Shown: in pieces, positions 1 through 8,862 of the stretch | How the letters are laid out: every line of letters starts with the position of its first letter | How positions within the stretch are numbered: the first letter of the stretch is position 1 | Source: an uncultured Alphaproteobacteria bacterium | GTDB lineage: Bacteria > Pseudomonadota > Alphaproteobacteria > Rhodospirillales > Rhodospirillaceae | NCBI GenBank assembly: GCA_900079695.1 | Contig: LT599022.1 | Location: forward strand, 1,082,287 to 1,146,286 | Direction of reading: 5' to 3' | DNA: 64,000 nt | Made by a program: the position numbers and the translations under genes | The notes under the pieces: generated by a model | Databases searched by the model: none | What the model was told of the DNA's origin: nothing | Seen by the model: the letters and a program-made list of their open reading frames with translations, nothing else

Positions 1-59
1 AAGGAAATACAAACTGAAACATGAGGGATTCCAACGGTCCTGATGCGGCCTGGGAAATG

Positions 60-73
60 GTGAGGACATCATA
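60..73 (+). promoter_or_regulatory. Candidate ribosome binding site for an upstream start of the AsmA-like gene
   Basis: A GTGAGG motif (60-65) is followed after five bases by ATA at 71, in frame with the AsmA-like gene. The frame is open from 44 and would add the basic stretch LRRVTSYAIRGG just before the hydrophobic helix, as expected for a real inner-membrane anchor. No ATG, GTG or TTG exists in this extension, so a rare start codon or a sequence error must be invoked. Confidence 0.3.
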
Positions 74-118
74 CTTCGTCGAGTCACATCATACGCGATC
101 CGGGGCGGACTGGGAGCC

Positions 119-3100
119 TTGGCGTTCCTGCTGGTGTTCGCGCCGGTTCTGGCGGCGACGCTGATCTGGCAGGTGCGCCAGGGACCGGTGTCGCTCGCCC
201 GCGCCCTGCCCTACGCCGCCGCGATCGTGCACGACCGCACCGGGGCCGACGTCGCGGCGCAGAACGCGTTCCTGGTGTGGGACGCCGACCGCCGCCGTCT
301 CGTCATCCGCCTCACCCAGGTCGCCCTCGGCACGCCGGGCGGCGTGAGCGTGCGCCTGCCGCTGGTCGATCTCTCCTACACCCTCTCCGGCCTCGCGCGC
401 CGGGAGCTCCTGCCCACCGCGGTGGCTGTGCACCGGCCCCGGCTGGTGCTGGCGCGCGACGCCGCGGGCAACGTCCGCATCGGCATCGGCGGCGAGGACT
501 CCGCCGCCGCGCCGCCGCAGCCCGACGCGGCCGGTTTCGACCTGCGCGCCGCGCTGGCGCCGCTGATGGCGCCCGGCGACGACCACCTCGATTCGGTCGC
601 GGTGATCGACGCCGAAGCGACGGTGATCGACATCCCGCGCGGCCGTCATTACGGCGTGCCGCGCCTCAACGCCCGGCTCGACCGCACCGCCGAGGGACTC
701 GCCGCGAACGTCGATCTCGCCGCGGCCGTCGGCGGCGTCACCGCGATGTTCGTCCTCGACGCCCGCTACGACGAAGCCGAAGGCGAGGTCCGCGCCGACC
801 TCGATTTCCAGGAGGTGGTGCCGAGCCTGTTCGCCAAGGAGTTCCAGTCTCTCGAAGACCTGTCCGGACTGGCGGTGCCGCTCTCGGGGCGGGTATCGGC
901 ACGCCTCAAGCCGCGCGACGTGAGGGCGGTGGACGCCGACGACCTGCGCCGCGCCGACGCCGAGATCGAAATCTACGGCGGCCAGGGGATCGTTCTCGCC
1001 CCCCGGCCGGTGGGGCTCGCCTATCCGGTCCACGGCTTCCGCATCAAAGGCGGCTACGACGGCGCGGCAGGACGCGCCAGCCTCGACAACCTCCTGGTCG
1101 AACTCCCGGACGCGACGATTTCGGGCGACGCCGAAGCCGCCTGGCCCGCGGCGGGCACCACGGACGCGGGCGGAATCACCGCGCGCGTCGCCGTCCGCGT
1201 CACCGATACCGCGATCGACTCGTTCGAACGCTACTGGCCGCCGTCGATGGTTTCGGACGCGCGCGCCTGGGTGGTGGAGAATCTCCGCGACGGCCGGGTC
1301 GAGGAGGCCCGCTTCGCCGCCGAGCTCGCCGGGCCGGACTGGGAGCGCGTCGACGTCTCGACCTTCTCCGGCGAGGCGCAGGTGAAGGGCGCATCGGTGC
1401 ATTACCTGCGGCCGATGCCGCCGATCACCGACGTCGACGGCAAGGTGCTGTTCGGTCTCAAGGAGGTCGAGGTGCTGCCGGATACCGGCCGCGTCGGCAA
1501 TCTCGCGATCCAGCCGGGCGGACGGGTGGTGCTCTCCGGCCTCGCCGACGACATCCAGTACGCCGATATCGAGGCCGACATCGACGGCCCGGTGCGCGAG
1601 GCTCTGAAGCTCGTCGACGGCGAGCCGCTCAAGCTCCTCTCGGCCCTCGGCACGGTCGACCCGAACGGCATCTCCGGCAAGGGCCGAACCCATCTGTCGA
1701 TGCGCTTCCCCCTGCTCAACGACCTCAAACTGGTCGACATGACGGTGAAGGCGACCTCGAAGATCACCGAAGGCGTGGTCAAGGACGCGATTCCCGGCCG
1801 CACCCTCACCGACGGCGTGCTCGATCTCGCGGTCGATCTCGACGGCCTGTCGATCAAGGGCGCGGGCAAGGTCAACGGCGTGCCGATGACCCTCGGCTGG
1901 GACGAAAAGTTCTCCGGCCCCGGCGTGCGCACCCGCTACACCGTCGCCGGCACCGTCGACGCCGCCGGGCGCGAAGCGCTGGGGCTCGACTTCATGCCGT
2001 TCCAGGCGCCCTACATCACCGGCCCGATGCGCGCCGACGCGGTGGCGACGGTGGACGCCAAGGGCGTGATGACCCTCGACGCCAAGGTCGACCTCGCCCC
2101 CGCGACGATGACGGTGCCGGGCTTCGGCTGGCGCAAGGACCCCGGCGAACCCGCGTCGGGCCGCGCGACGGTCCGCTTTCTCAAGGGCCGGATGCAGGAG
2201 ATCCCGCAGTTCTCGGCCACCGCGCCCGCGGGGCTGGTGGTGTCCGGCTCGGCCAAGGCCGCGCCCTCGGGCGGATTGTCGAGCCTGACGCTCGCCGACG
2301 TGCGGTTCGGCGAAAGCCGCCTCAAGGGCGGCATGAACTTCCCCGCCGACGGCAGCATCGACGCCACCCTCGAGGCGCCGTTCCTCAATCTCGAACCGCT
2401 GGTCCACGACGGCGGCTGGCACGAACTCGCCGACGACACCGAGGAAGAGAAAGCCGCCAAGGCGGAGGCCAAGGCCAAGGGGCGGAAACCGCCGCCGCCG
2501 CCGCCGTCGACGCCGATGATCCTCAACCTCACCGCCGAACGCGCCCGCCTCTCGGAAGACGGCACCATGACCGGCCTCGCGGCGACGCTGCAACGCGGCG
2601 CGGACGGCAAGTGGATCGGCACCGTCGACGGCAACCTGCCGCAGGGCAAGACGGTGGTGGTGGTGCAGCGCAAGGACGCGGCGCGTACCGTCGACCTCGC
2701 CTCCGCCGACGCCGGGGCGCTACTGCGCGCCACCGGCACCACCGGATCGGTGCGCGGCGGCGCGATGAAACTCAACGCCCTGCTGCCCGACGACGGCCCC
2801 ACCACCGGCAAGCTCCGGATCGACAGCTTCAGCGTCGCCGACGCGCCGGTGCTGGCGCAGCTCGTCTCGGTCGCCTCGCTGACCGGCATCGCCGATCTGC
2901 TGCGCGGCCAGGGCGTGAGCTTCTGGTACCTCGACGCGCCGTTCACCAAGGACGGCGACACCCTCACCCTCGCCGACACCCGCGCCGCCGGGCCGTCGTT
3001 CGGCATCACCACCGCGGGCACGGTGAACACCGAAACCGACGCCCTCGGCCTCAAGGGCACGATCGTGCCGTTCAACCTCGTCAATAAGGTGATCACCAAC

Positions 3101-3322
3101 ATCCCGGTGATCGGCCAGATTCTCGGCGGCAAGGACAGCGGCCTGTTCGCGATGAACTACGCGATCAAGGGGACCCTCGACGAGCCGGACGTGTCGGTCA
3201 ATCCGCTCTCGGCGCTGGTTCCGGGCGGGGTGCAGAAGCTCTTCACCGTCCCCGACGCGCCGCCGCCTGTGCAAACGGCGCCGCCCGAGGGGGCGGCGCC
3301 GCAGCAACGGCCGGCGAACTGA
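119..3322 (+). CDS. AsmA/YhdP-like envelope protein (DUF3971 and AsmA-like C-terminal region)
   Basis: Very large envelope protein, 1,067 residues from the TTG at 119. Family members sit in the inner membrane by one N-terminal helix, extend through the periplasm and are linked to phospholipid transport to the outer membrane. One hydrophobic helix (AFLLVFAPVLAATLIW) opens the protein, then long beta-rich stretches, a poly-proline insertion (KPPPPPPS, near residue 790) and the typical C-terminal module (SFWYLDAPFTKDGDTL through VNPLSALVPGG), with a Pro/Ala tail. TTG119 is the only conventional start but cuts off basic residues that precede the helix in the same frame, so the true start is probably upstream, near 50-71. 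The gene is convergent with prfB, 7 bases away. Family assignment is firm; the exact role in this organism is inferred. Confidence 0.85.
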   Translation: MAFLLVFAPVLAATLIWQVRQGPVSLARALPYAAAIVHDRTGADVAAQNAFLVWDADRRRLVIRLTQVALGTPGGVSVRLPLVDLSYTLSGLARRELLPTAVAVHRPRLVLARDAAGNVRIGIGGEDSAAAPPQPDAAGFDLRAALAPLMAPGDDHLDSVAVIDAEATVIDIPRGRHYGVPRLNARLDRTAEGLAANVDLAAAVGGVTAMFVLDARYDEAEGEVRADLDFQEVVPSLFAKEFQSLEDLSGLAVPLSGRVSARLKPRDVRAVDADDLRRADAEIEIYGGQGIVLAPRPVGLAYPVHGFRIKGGYDGAAGRASLDNLLVELPDATISGDAEAAWPAAGTTDAGGITARVAVRVTDTAIDSFERYWPPSMVSDARAWVVENLRDGRVEEARFAAELAGPDWERVDVSTFSGEAQVKGASVHYLRPMPPITDVDGKVLFGLKEVEVLPDTGRVGNLAIQPGGRVVLSGLADDIQYADIEADIDGPVREALKLVDGEPLKLLSALGTVDPNGISGKGRTHLSMRFPLLNDLKLVDMTVKATSKITEGVVKDAIPGRTLTDGVLDLAVDLDGLSIKGAGKVNGVPMTLGWDEKFSGPGVRTRYTVAGTVDAAGREALGLDFMPFQAPYITGPMRADAVATVDAKGVMTLDAKVDLAPATMTVPGFGWRKDPGEPASGRATVRFLKGRMQEIPQFSATAPAGLVVSGSAKAAPSGGLSSLTLADVRFGESRLKGGMNFPADGSIDATLEAPFLNLEPLVHDGGWHELADDTEEEKAAKAEAKAKGRKPPPPPPSTPMILNLTAERARLSEDGTMTGLAATLQRGADGKWIGTVDGNLPQGKTVVVVQRKDAARTVDLASADAGALLRATGTTGSVRGGAMKLNALLPDDGPTTGKLRIDSFSVADAPVLAQLVSVASLTGIADLLRGQGVSFWYLDAPFTKDGDTLTLADTRAAGPSFGITTAGTVNTETDALGLKGTIVPFNLVNKVITNIPVIGQILGGKDSGLFAMNYAIKGTLDEPDVSVNPLSALVPGGVQKLFTVPDAPPPVQTAPPEGAAPQQRPAN

Positions 3323-3329
3323 GCCGGGC

Positions 3330-4452
3330 TCAGGCGGAGGTTTCGTCCGCCGCGCCGGCGAGGCGGGAGGCGAGCGAAGCGGCCATGAACTTGTCGAGAT
3401 CGCCGTCGAGAACGCCCTGGATATCGGAGGTTTCGACGTTGGTGCGCAGGTCCTTGACCATCTGGTAGGGCTGCATCACGTAGCTGCGGATCTGGTGCCC
3501 CCAGCCGATGTCGGTCTTGGTGGCCTCGAGGGCGTTGGCCTTCTCCTCGCGGATCTGCAATTCGCGCTCGTAGAGGCGGGCGCGCAGCATCTCCCACGCG
3601 CGGGCGCGGTTCTGGTGCTGCGAGCGTTCCATCTGGCACTGCACCACGATGCCCGAGGGTTCGTGGGTGATGCGGACCGCGGAATCGGTCTTGTTGATGT
3701 GCTGCCCGCCCGCGCCCGAGGCACGGTAGGTGTCGATGCGGCAGTCCTTCTCCTCGATGACGATGTCGATGGTATCGTCGATCACCGGATAGACCCACAC
3801 CGAGGAAAAGCTGGTGTGGCGCCGCGCCGCGCTGTCGTAGGGCGAGATCCGCACCAGACGGTGGACGCCGCTTTCGGTCTTCATCCAGCCGTAGGCGCCG
3901 CCGCCGTTGAAGCGCAGGGTGACCGACTTGATGCCCGCCTCCTCGCCTTCGCTCTCTTCCAGGTACTCGACCTTGAAGCCGCGTCGCTCGGCCCAGCGCA
4001 CGTACATCCGCGCGAGGATCTGCGCCCAGTCCTGCGCCTCGGTGCCGCCCGCGCCCGCGTGGATTTCCACATAGGCGTCGTTCTGGTCGGCCTCGCCCGA
4101 GAGCAGGGTTTCGAGCTTGAGGCGCTGCGCCTCCTCGACCAGTCCGTCGAGCGTCGCCTCGGCGTCGGCGACGGTTTCGGCGTCCTCCTCGGCCTCGCCC
4201 ATCTCGATCAGTTCGAGGCTGTCGGCGAGTTCCCGCTCCAGGCGCCGGTAGCCCGAGATCGCGGCGTCGAGCTTGGTGCGCTCGCGCATCAGGCTCTGCG
4301 CCCGAGCGGCGTCGTTCCACAGGTTCGGGTCTTCCGAGAGGGCGTTCAGCTCCTCGAGGCGGCGGTTGGCTTCATCCCAGTCAAAGATGCCTCCTCAGCA
4401 GGGCCATCGCCTGCTGAACTTGCTGGGCCTTCTGTTCGATTTCAGCGCGCAT
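3330..4452 (-). CDS. prfB: Peptide chain release factor 2, with programmed +1 frameshift
   Basis: Terminates translation at UGA and UAA by triggering peptidyl-tRNA hydrolysis. The gene is in two frames. ATG at 4452 opens 23 codons ending in an in-frame TGA (4383-4381); a +1 shift joins the second frame and gives a 373-residue protein, the normal RF2 length. The catalytic GGQ is at residues 248-250 in [19 protein letters not shown]. The stop-codon recognition tripeptide is SPY (about 203-205) instead of the enteric SPF, which is usual in alphaproteobacteria. It follows mrcA by 42 bases in the same direction, in the conserved order rne/amidase/mrcA/prfB. Reading only the large frame would wrongly start the protein at 4289. 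Confidence 0.97.
4380..4395 (-). other. prfB: prfB programmed +1 frameshift site
   Basis: Read on the minus strand: AGGAGG (4395-4390), CAT, then CTT TGA C (4386-4380). This is the classical autoregulatory element: an internal Shine-Dalgarno sequence three bases before the slippery CUU codon, followed by a UGA that RF2 itself reads. When RF2 is scarce the ribosome slips to UUU and enters the long frame. The geometry matches the canonical AGGGGG-UAU-CUU-UGA-C, with CAT in place of TAT. Confidence 0.95.
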
Positions 4453-4494
4453 CGGAATGCCTTCGTGCGTGTGTGTGTCGAAAGGGGGGCGACT

Positions 4495-6900
4495 TTAATA
4501 AAGACCGCCCGCCTTGGGAACCCCGGAGTCCGCGGGCGTCTCCACCGGCGCGCCGGACCCGGTGACGGTACGGGCCGATCCGGGTGCTTCGCCGGGGCGG
4601 AACGCCTCGAACATCACGTTACGATCGCCAATCTCGGCGCGCAGGCCGGTATCGTGATTGATGCGGATGAGCCGGGTGCCGGGGGGAATGCGGAACGGCG
4701 TGCCGGGCTTGTCCTTGAGCGCGGTCGCCATGAATTCCTTGAAGATCGGCGCGGCGGCCGACGAGCCGGTCTCGTGCTTGCCGAGAGTCTTGGGCTCGTC
4801 GAAGCCGACGAACACGCCGACCGCGAGATCGGGCGAGAAGCCGACGAACCAGGTGTCGACGCTGTCGTTCGAGGTACCGGTCTTACCCGCGAGCGGCTTG
4901 CCGATCTCGGAGATCCGGCGGCCGGTGCCGCGCTCGATCACGCCCTCGAGAATGTGCACCACCTGATAGGCGCTGATCGGGTCGGCGATCTGCTGCCGGG
5001 TGTCAGAAAGCTCGGGCACCGCGCCGCCGGTCCAGAACACGCCGTTGCAGGCGTCGCACGGGCGGGCGTCGTGGCGATAGATGGTCTTGCCGTCGCGGTC
5101 CTGGATGCGATCGATCAGCGTCGGGGTGATGCGTTTGCCGCCGTTCACCAGCATCGCGTAGGCGGAGGTGAGCTGCAGCACCGTGGTCTCGCCCGCGCCG
5201 AGCGACATCGACAGCACCGGCAGCATCCGGTCGGCGATGCCGAAGCGGCGCGCGGTCGCCACCACCTTGTTCATCCCCACCGCCTCGGCGAGGCGCACCG
5301 TCATCAGGTTGCGCGACTTCTCGACGCCGATGCGGAGCGTGGTCGGGCCGTAGAACTCGCCCGAATAGTTCTGCGGCTTCCAGCGCGCCTGACCGGGCAC
5401 GTCGAGCACGAACGGCGCGTCGAGAATCAGGTCGGTGGGCTTGTAGCCGTTTTCGAGCGCGGTGAGGTAGACGAACGGCTTGAACGCCGAGCCCGGCTGC
5501 CGCATCGCCTGGGTGGCGCGGTTGAACTCGGAACGGTCGTGGGAGAAGCCGCCGACCATCGCCAGCACCCGGCCGGTGTGCGGGTCCATCGCCACCAGCG
5601 CGCCGTCGACGTCGGGGATCTGCCGCAGCGCGTAGACGTCCTTGCCGCCCGAAACCGCCTCCACCGCGACGATGTCGCCGGGAGAGAGCACCTCGGACAC
5701 GGACTTGGGCGCGGCGCCCACCTCCTGGTTGGGGCGATGCGGACGCGCCCAGCGCATCTGTTCGAACGGAATCGTGCCGCGTCGGCCGCCGACGAAACCG
5801 ATCGTCGCCGCCTGGGCGTCGGCCTTCAGCACCACCGCGCGCTGCCAGCCGTCGTCGAACCCCATCGGGATCTGCGCGTCGCGCAGGCGGATGCCCCAGC
5901 TCTGGTCGAGATCGATGCGCCCGAGCGGGCCGCGCCAGCCGTGGCGGCGATCGTAATCGAGAAGGCCATCGCGCAGGGTGCGCGTCGCCACCTCCTGCAA
6001 CGTCGGTTCGAGGGTGGTGCGCACCGCGAGGCCGCCCTTGTAGAGCGCGCTCTCGCCGTAGCGGTTGACGATGTCGCGGCGCACGTCCTCGGAAAAGTAT
6101 TTCGAGTGGTCGAGGAACGCGGTCTCGGCGCGGGTGGAGACCGTCAGCGGCTCGGCGGCGGCGCGCTCGGCGTCGAGGGCGGTGATGTGGCCGTCCTCGG
6201 CCATCCGCCCGATCACCCAGTTGCGCCGCGCCAGCGCCGCCTCGGGATAGCGCGCGGGATTGTAGTTGTTGGGCGCCTTCGGCAGCGCCGCGAGATAGGC
6301 GACCTCGGCGATGCTGAGTTCGTCGAGCGATTTGTCGAAGTAGTTCATCGCCGCGGCGGCGACGCCGTAGGAGCCGCGCCCGAGGTAGATCTCGTTGAGG
6401 TAGAGCTCGAGAATGTGTTCCTTGGTGAACGCCTGCTCGATGCGCAGCGCCAGGATCGCTTCCTTGATCTTGCGCGAGAGCGATACCTCGTTGGTGAGGA
6501 GGAAGTTCTTCGCCACCTGCTGGGTGATGGTGGAAGCGCCCACCGGGCGACGGCCCGAGCCCGCGTAGCGGACGTTGGTGACGGCGGCGCGCACCACGCC
6601 CATCACGTCGACGCCGATGTGCTCGAAGAACCGCTGGTCCTCGGCGGAAATGAAGGCGTTGACCACCACCTTCGGGATCGCGTTGTAGGGCACGAAGACG
6701 CGCTTCTCGATCGCGTATTCGGTGACGAGACGGCCGTCGCCCGCATAGATGCGGGTCATCACGTCGGGCGTGTACCGGGCGAGCTGGCGATAGTCGGGCA
6801 GGTCGCGCCCGTAGTGCCAGAACACGTAGCCCACGCCGCCCGCCGCGGCGATCGCCACCAGAATCACAAAACCGACCACGAAGGTCAGGACACGCATCAT
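4495..6900 (-). CDS. mrcA: Penicillin-binding protein 1A (bifunctional glycosyltransferase/transpeptidase)
   Basis: Class A PBP of 801 residues that polymerises and cross-links peptidoglycan. An N-terminal membrane helix (residues about 5-28) is followed by a GT51 glycosyltransferase domain with EDQRFFEH (catalytic E87), GASTITQQ, RKIKE and YLNEIYLG. The transpeptidase domain has the SxxK motif in GSAFKP (S471, K474), SRN in EKSRNLMTV, and KTGTS (K673). Between them is the OB-like insertion usual for PBP1A. It lies between the amidase and prfB, all on the minus strand, an arrangement conserved in alphaproteobacteria. Two adjacent ATG codons begin the frame; the first is used. Confidence 0.96.
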   Translation of the reverse strand: MMRVLTFVVGFVILVAIAAAGGVGYVFWHYGRDLPDYRQLARYTPDVMTRIYAGDGRLVTEYAIEKRVFVPYNAIPKVVVNAFISAEDQRFFEHIGVDVMGVVRAAVTNVRYAGSGRRPVGASTITQQVAKNFLLTNEVSLSRKIKEAILALRIEQAFTKEHILELYLNEIYLGRGSYGVAAAAMNYFDKSLDELSIAEVAYLAALPKAPNNYNPARYPEAALARRNWVIGRMAEDGHITALDAERAAAEPLTVSTRAETAFLDHSKYFSEDVRRDIVNRYGESALYKGGLAVRTTLEPTLQEVATRTLRDGLLDYDRRHGWRGPLGRIDLDQSWGIRLRDAQIPMGFDDGWQRAVVLKADAQAATIGFVGGRRGTIPFEQMRWARPHRPNQEVGAAPKSVSEVLSPGDIVAVEAVSGGKDVYALRQIPDVDGALVAMDPHTGRVLAMVGGFSHDRSEFNRATQAMRQPGSAFKPFVYLTALENGYKPTDLILDAPFVLDVPGQARWKPQNYSGEFYGPTTLRIGVEKSRNLMTVRLAEAVGMNKVVATARRFGIADRMLPVLSMSLGAGETTVLQLTSAYAMLVNGGKRITPTLIDRIQDRDGKTIYRHDARPCDACNGVFWTGGAVPELSDTRQQIADPISAYQVVHILEGVIERGTGRRISEIGKPLAGKTGTSNDSVDTWFVGFSPDLAVGVFVGFDEPKTLGKHETGSSAAAPIFKEFMATALKDKPGTPFRIPPGTRLIRINHDTGLRAEIGDRNVMFEAFRPGEAPGSARTVTGSGAPVETPADSGVPKAGGLY

Positions 6901-7000
6901 CGATTATATCCTCGCCGGCCGAGCCCGCCGCCGCCGGGCGCGCTCGCGGACCCATGACATACGCGATTCCCGCAGCGAATTCCAGACCGCGGAAAGCCGG

Positions 7001-8260
7001 TCACGGGCGCTGGGCGCTCTGGGTCTGGTCGAAGTAGCGGTCGATCGCGTGGACCATCGAGTCCGCCATGCGGTCGCGATACTGCGCCTGCTGCAGCATG
7101 CGCACCTCGTCGGGGTTGGAGAGGTAGCCCATCTCCAGCAGCACCGAGGGAATGTCCGGCGCCTTCAGCACCGCGAACCCGGCGAAGCGGTGGGTGTTGT
7201 CGAGGGTGCGCACCTTGCGGTCGAGTTCGCCCACCGCAAGCGAGGCGAACTGCGCCGAAAGGTTCATCGATTCGCGCTGCGCCAGATCGATGAGGATGCC
7301 GGTGACCTCCGGGCTCTCCTCGGAGAAGTCCATCCCGGCGATGATGTCGGCCTTATTTTCCTTCTCGGCGAGGAGCTGCGCCTCGCGGTCGGAAGACTTC
7401 TCCGACAGGGTGTAGATCGACAGGCCGCGGGTATTGCGGTTGGGGTGGCTGTCGGCATGCAGCGAAATGAACAGATCGCCCTTGGCGCGGCGGGCGATCG
7501 CCACGCGCTCGCGCAGGGGAATGAAAATGTCGCGATCGCGCGTCAGCACCACGCGATAGCGACCGGTGCGTTCGAGCTGCGCCTTCAACTGCTTGGCCAT
7601 CGCCAGGGTGATGTGCTTCTCGTAGACGCCGCCGACGCCGATCGCGCCGGGATCGACGCCGCCGTGACCGGGGTCGAGCACCACCACCGGCTTCGTCGAA
7701 GCGGCGCGGCGCTGGCGTTCGGTGACCGCGGGCTCGGCGGCCTTGGCGGGCACGGCGTCGGTGCCGGGGGTGACGCGCGCCATGAACACCTCGCGCGAGG
7801 TCGGTGCGAAATCGACGACGAACCGCCAGTTGAAACCGGACTGCGGCGGCAGGATCAGGGTGCGCTGGATTTCCGCCGGACCGGAGAGATCGACGACGAG
7901 ACGGAAGGTGCCCGGCTGGAACAGCCCGGCACGCAGGTTCTTGATCAGACCGGTGGCGCCCGGCATGTGTTCGGGCGCGACGCGCCAATCGAACTCGGGA
8001 AAGTCGAAGACGATGCGGTACGGATCGGCGAGATTGAACGCCTGATGCTTCGGCGCTTCGGCGAGATCGAGCACGAGCCGGGTGGACTGGGCGTTGCCGC
8101 CGAGCCGCACGCCGGACACCACGTTCCCCCCGGCGGCGCGCGCCAGCGGCACGAACGCGCCCCAGACGCCGCAGGCCAGCCCCATAAGGGCAAGCCCCCG
8201 GCGCGACACCCGGAGCGGCGCGGGGTGAGAGCGGGAATGCGGCGATTCGTCCTCGGCCAT
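7001..8260 (-). CDS. amiC: N-acetylmuramoyl-L-alanine amidase (AmiC-like), Tat-exported
   Basis: Periplasmic zinc amidase that cleaves the lactyl-L-alanine bond of peptidoglycan to separate daughter cells. The N-terminus has a twin-arginine signal (SRRGLALMGLACGVWG...ARA), as in enteric AmiC. An AMIN domain follows (LVLDLAEAP to VVDF), then the Amidase_3 domain with zinc ligands in DPGHGG (H199), VYEKHITL, ISLHAD and the catalytic Glu of LLEMGYLSN. The start at 8260 (419 residues) is preferred to the longer frame opening at 8362, because the best promoter (-10 at 8334-8339) lies inside that longer frame. It begins the amidase/mrcA/prfB set. Confidence 0.94.
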   Translation of the reverse strand: MAEDESPHSRSHPAPLRVSRRGLALMGLACGVWGAFVPLARAAGGNVVSGVRLGGNAQSTRLVLDLAEAPKHQAFNLADPYRIVFDFPEFDWRVAPEHMPGATGLIKNLRAGLFQPGTFRLVVDLSGPAEIQRTLILPPQSGFNWRFVVDFAPTSREVFMARVTPGTDAVPAKAAEPAVTERQRRAASTKPVVVLDPGHGGVDPGAIGVGGVYEKHITLAMAKQLKAQLERTGRYRVVLTRDRDIFIPLRERVAIARRAKGDLFISLHADSHPNRNTRGLSIYTLSEKSSDREAQLLAEKENKADIIAGMDFSEESPEVTGILIDLAQRESMNLSAQFASLAVGELDRKVRTLDNTHRFAGFAVLKAPDIPSVLLEMGYLSNPDEVRMLQQAQYRDRMADSMVHAIDRYFDQTQSAQRP

Positions 8261-8333
8261 GGTTCCGATACCCGGACAGAGGCGGACTTCGCGGAAGCGA
8301 ACGCCTGTCCGAAACCGCCCGCTTTCGTAACAA

Positions 8334-8362
8334 CTATTATTAAATGCCGAGTCGCGATGCAA
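8334..8362 (-). promoter_or_regulatory. Sigma-70-type promoter of the amidase gene
   Basis: On the minus strand TTGCAT (8362-8357) is separated by exactly 17 bases from TAATAG (8339-8334). Predicted start of transcription is near 8327, about 67 bases before the chosen ATG at 8260. It may drive the amidase/mrcA/prfB set. Confidence 0.6.
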
Positions 8363-8862
8363 CCGTCGTCACACGCCCGGGGTGGATTTTTTATCCCGCC
8401 GTGGCGTTTAGGCCATTGTCCGATCTTGCCCGATCGGAATTTCAGGGCTATCTTCTGCGCGGCGAAGGCTGTGGAGCGTCCTTCACGTCGCGCCGCTCCG
8501 TTTTTCGGCATCCGGCTTTCGGCTGCCCCGCCAGGACCCCAAAATCCTGTGCGCGATCAAGGCCTTGCAAGATGCCTGATGACATCACGGAACGACGCCG
8601 GGCGGACGAACCGCGCATCCCGGGCGAACATCCGCCCCGGGCCGCGTCTCCGACCGCCGCGCCCGCGCAAACGACATGAACCATCTACCGGGACCGCCCA
8701 TGCCCAGTTCGGACTTCAAGATCTGCATGACGGCGCCCCCGCGGCCGGCGAACGGACGCGGCGGATCGGTCTCCGGCGCTTTTCACCGAAAACTGGAACC
8801 TTTACGCGCCGCGCCGCCCTCGGCCGCGTCTGGCTGCGTATCGCCCTGGAGTCTACACCTTT
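8363..8862. other. 500-bp intergenic region between amidase and rne; long rne leader
   Basis: No gene is supported here; the short frames have no recognisable product and no convincing ribosome binding site. The region carries a candidate rne promoter at its left side, leaving a 5' untranslated leader of about 400 bases. Long rne leaders are used for autoregulation in enteric bacteria; whether this one does the same is inference. Confidence 0.5.
8426..8454 (+). promoter_or_regulatory. Candidate rne promoter
   Basis: TTGCCC (8426-8431), a 17-base spacer and TATCTT (8449-8454). Predicted transcription start near 8461 gives a leader of about 400 bases before the rne ATG at 8863. Confidence 0.4.

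Noticed and set aside
89-2593. 834-residue minus-strand frame opposite the AsmA-like gene
   Set aside because: Composition (Arg/Gly/His-rich, no domain) is that of a GC-rich shadow of the plus-strand gene.
4273-6957. 894-residue plus-strand frame over mrcA
   Set aside because: Shadow of mrcA; no recognisable domain and dominated by Arg/His/Ala.
8344-8679. 111-residue plus-strand frame upstream of rne
   Set aside because: No ribosome binding site, no known domain, and it overlaps the rne promoter and leader.
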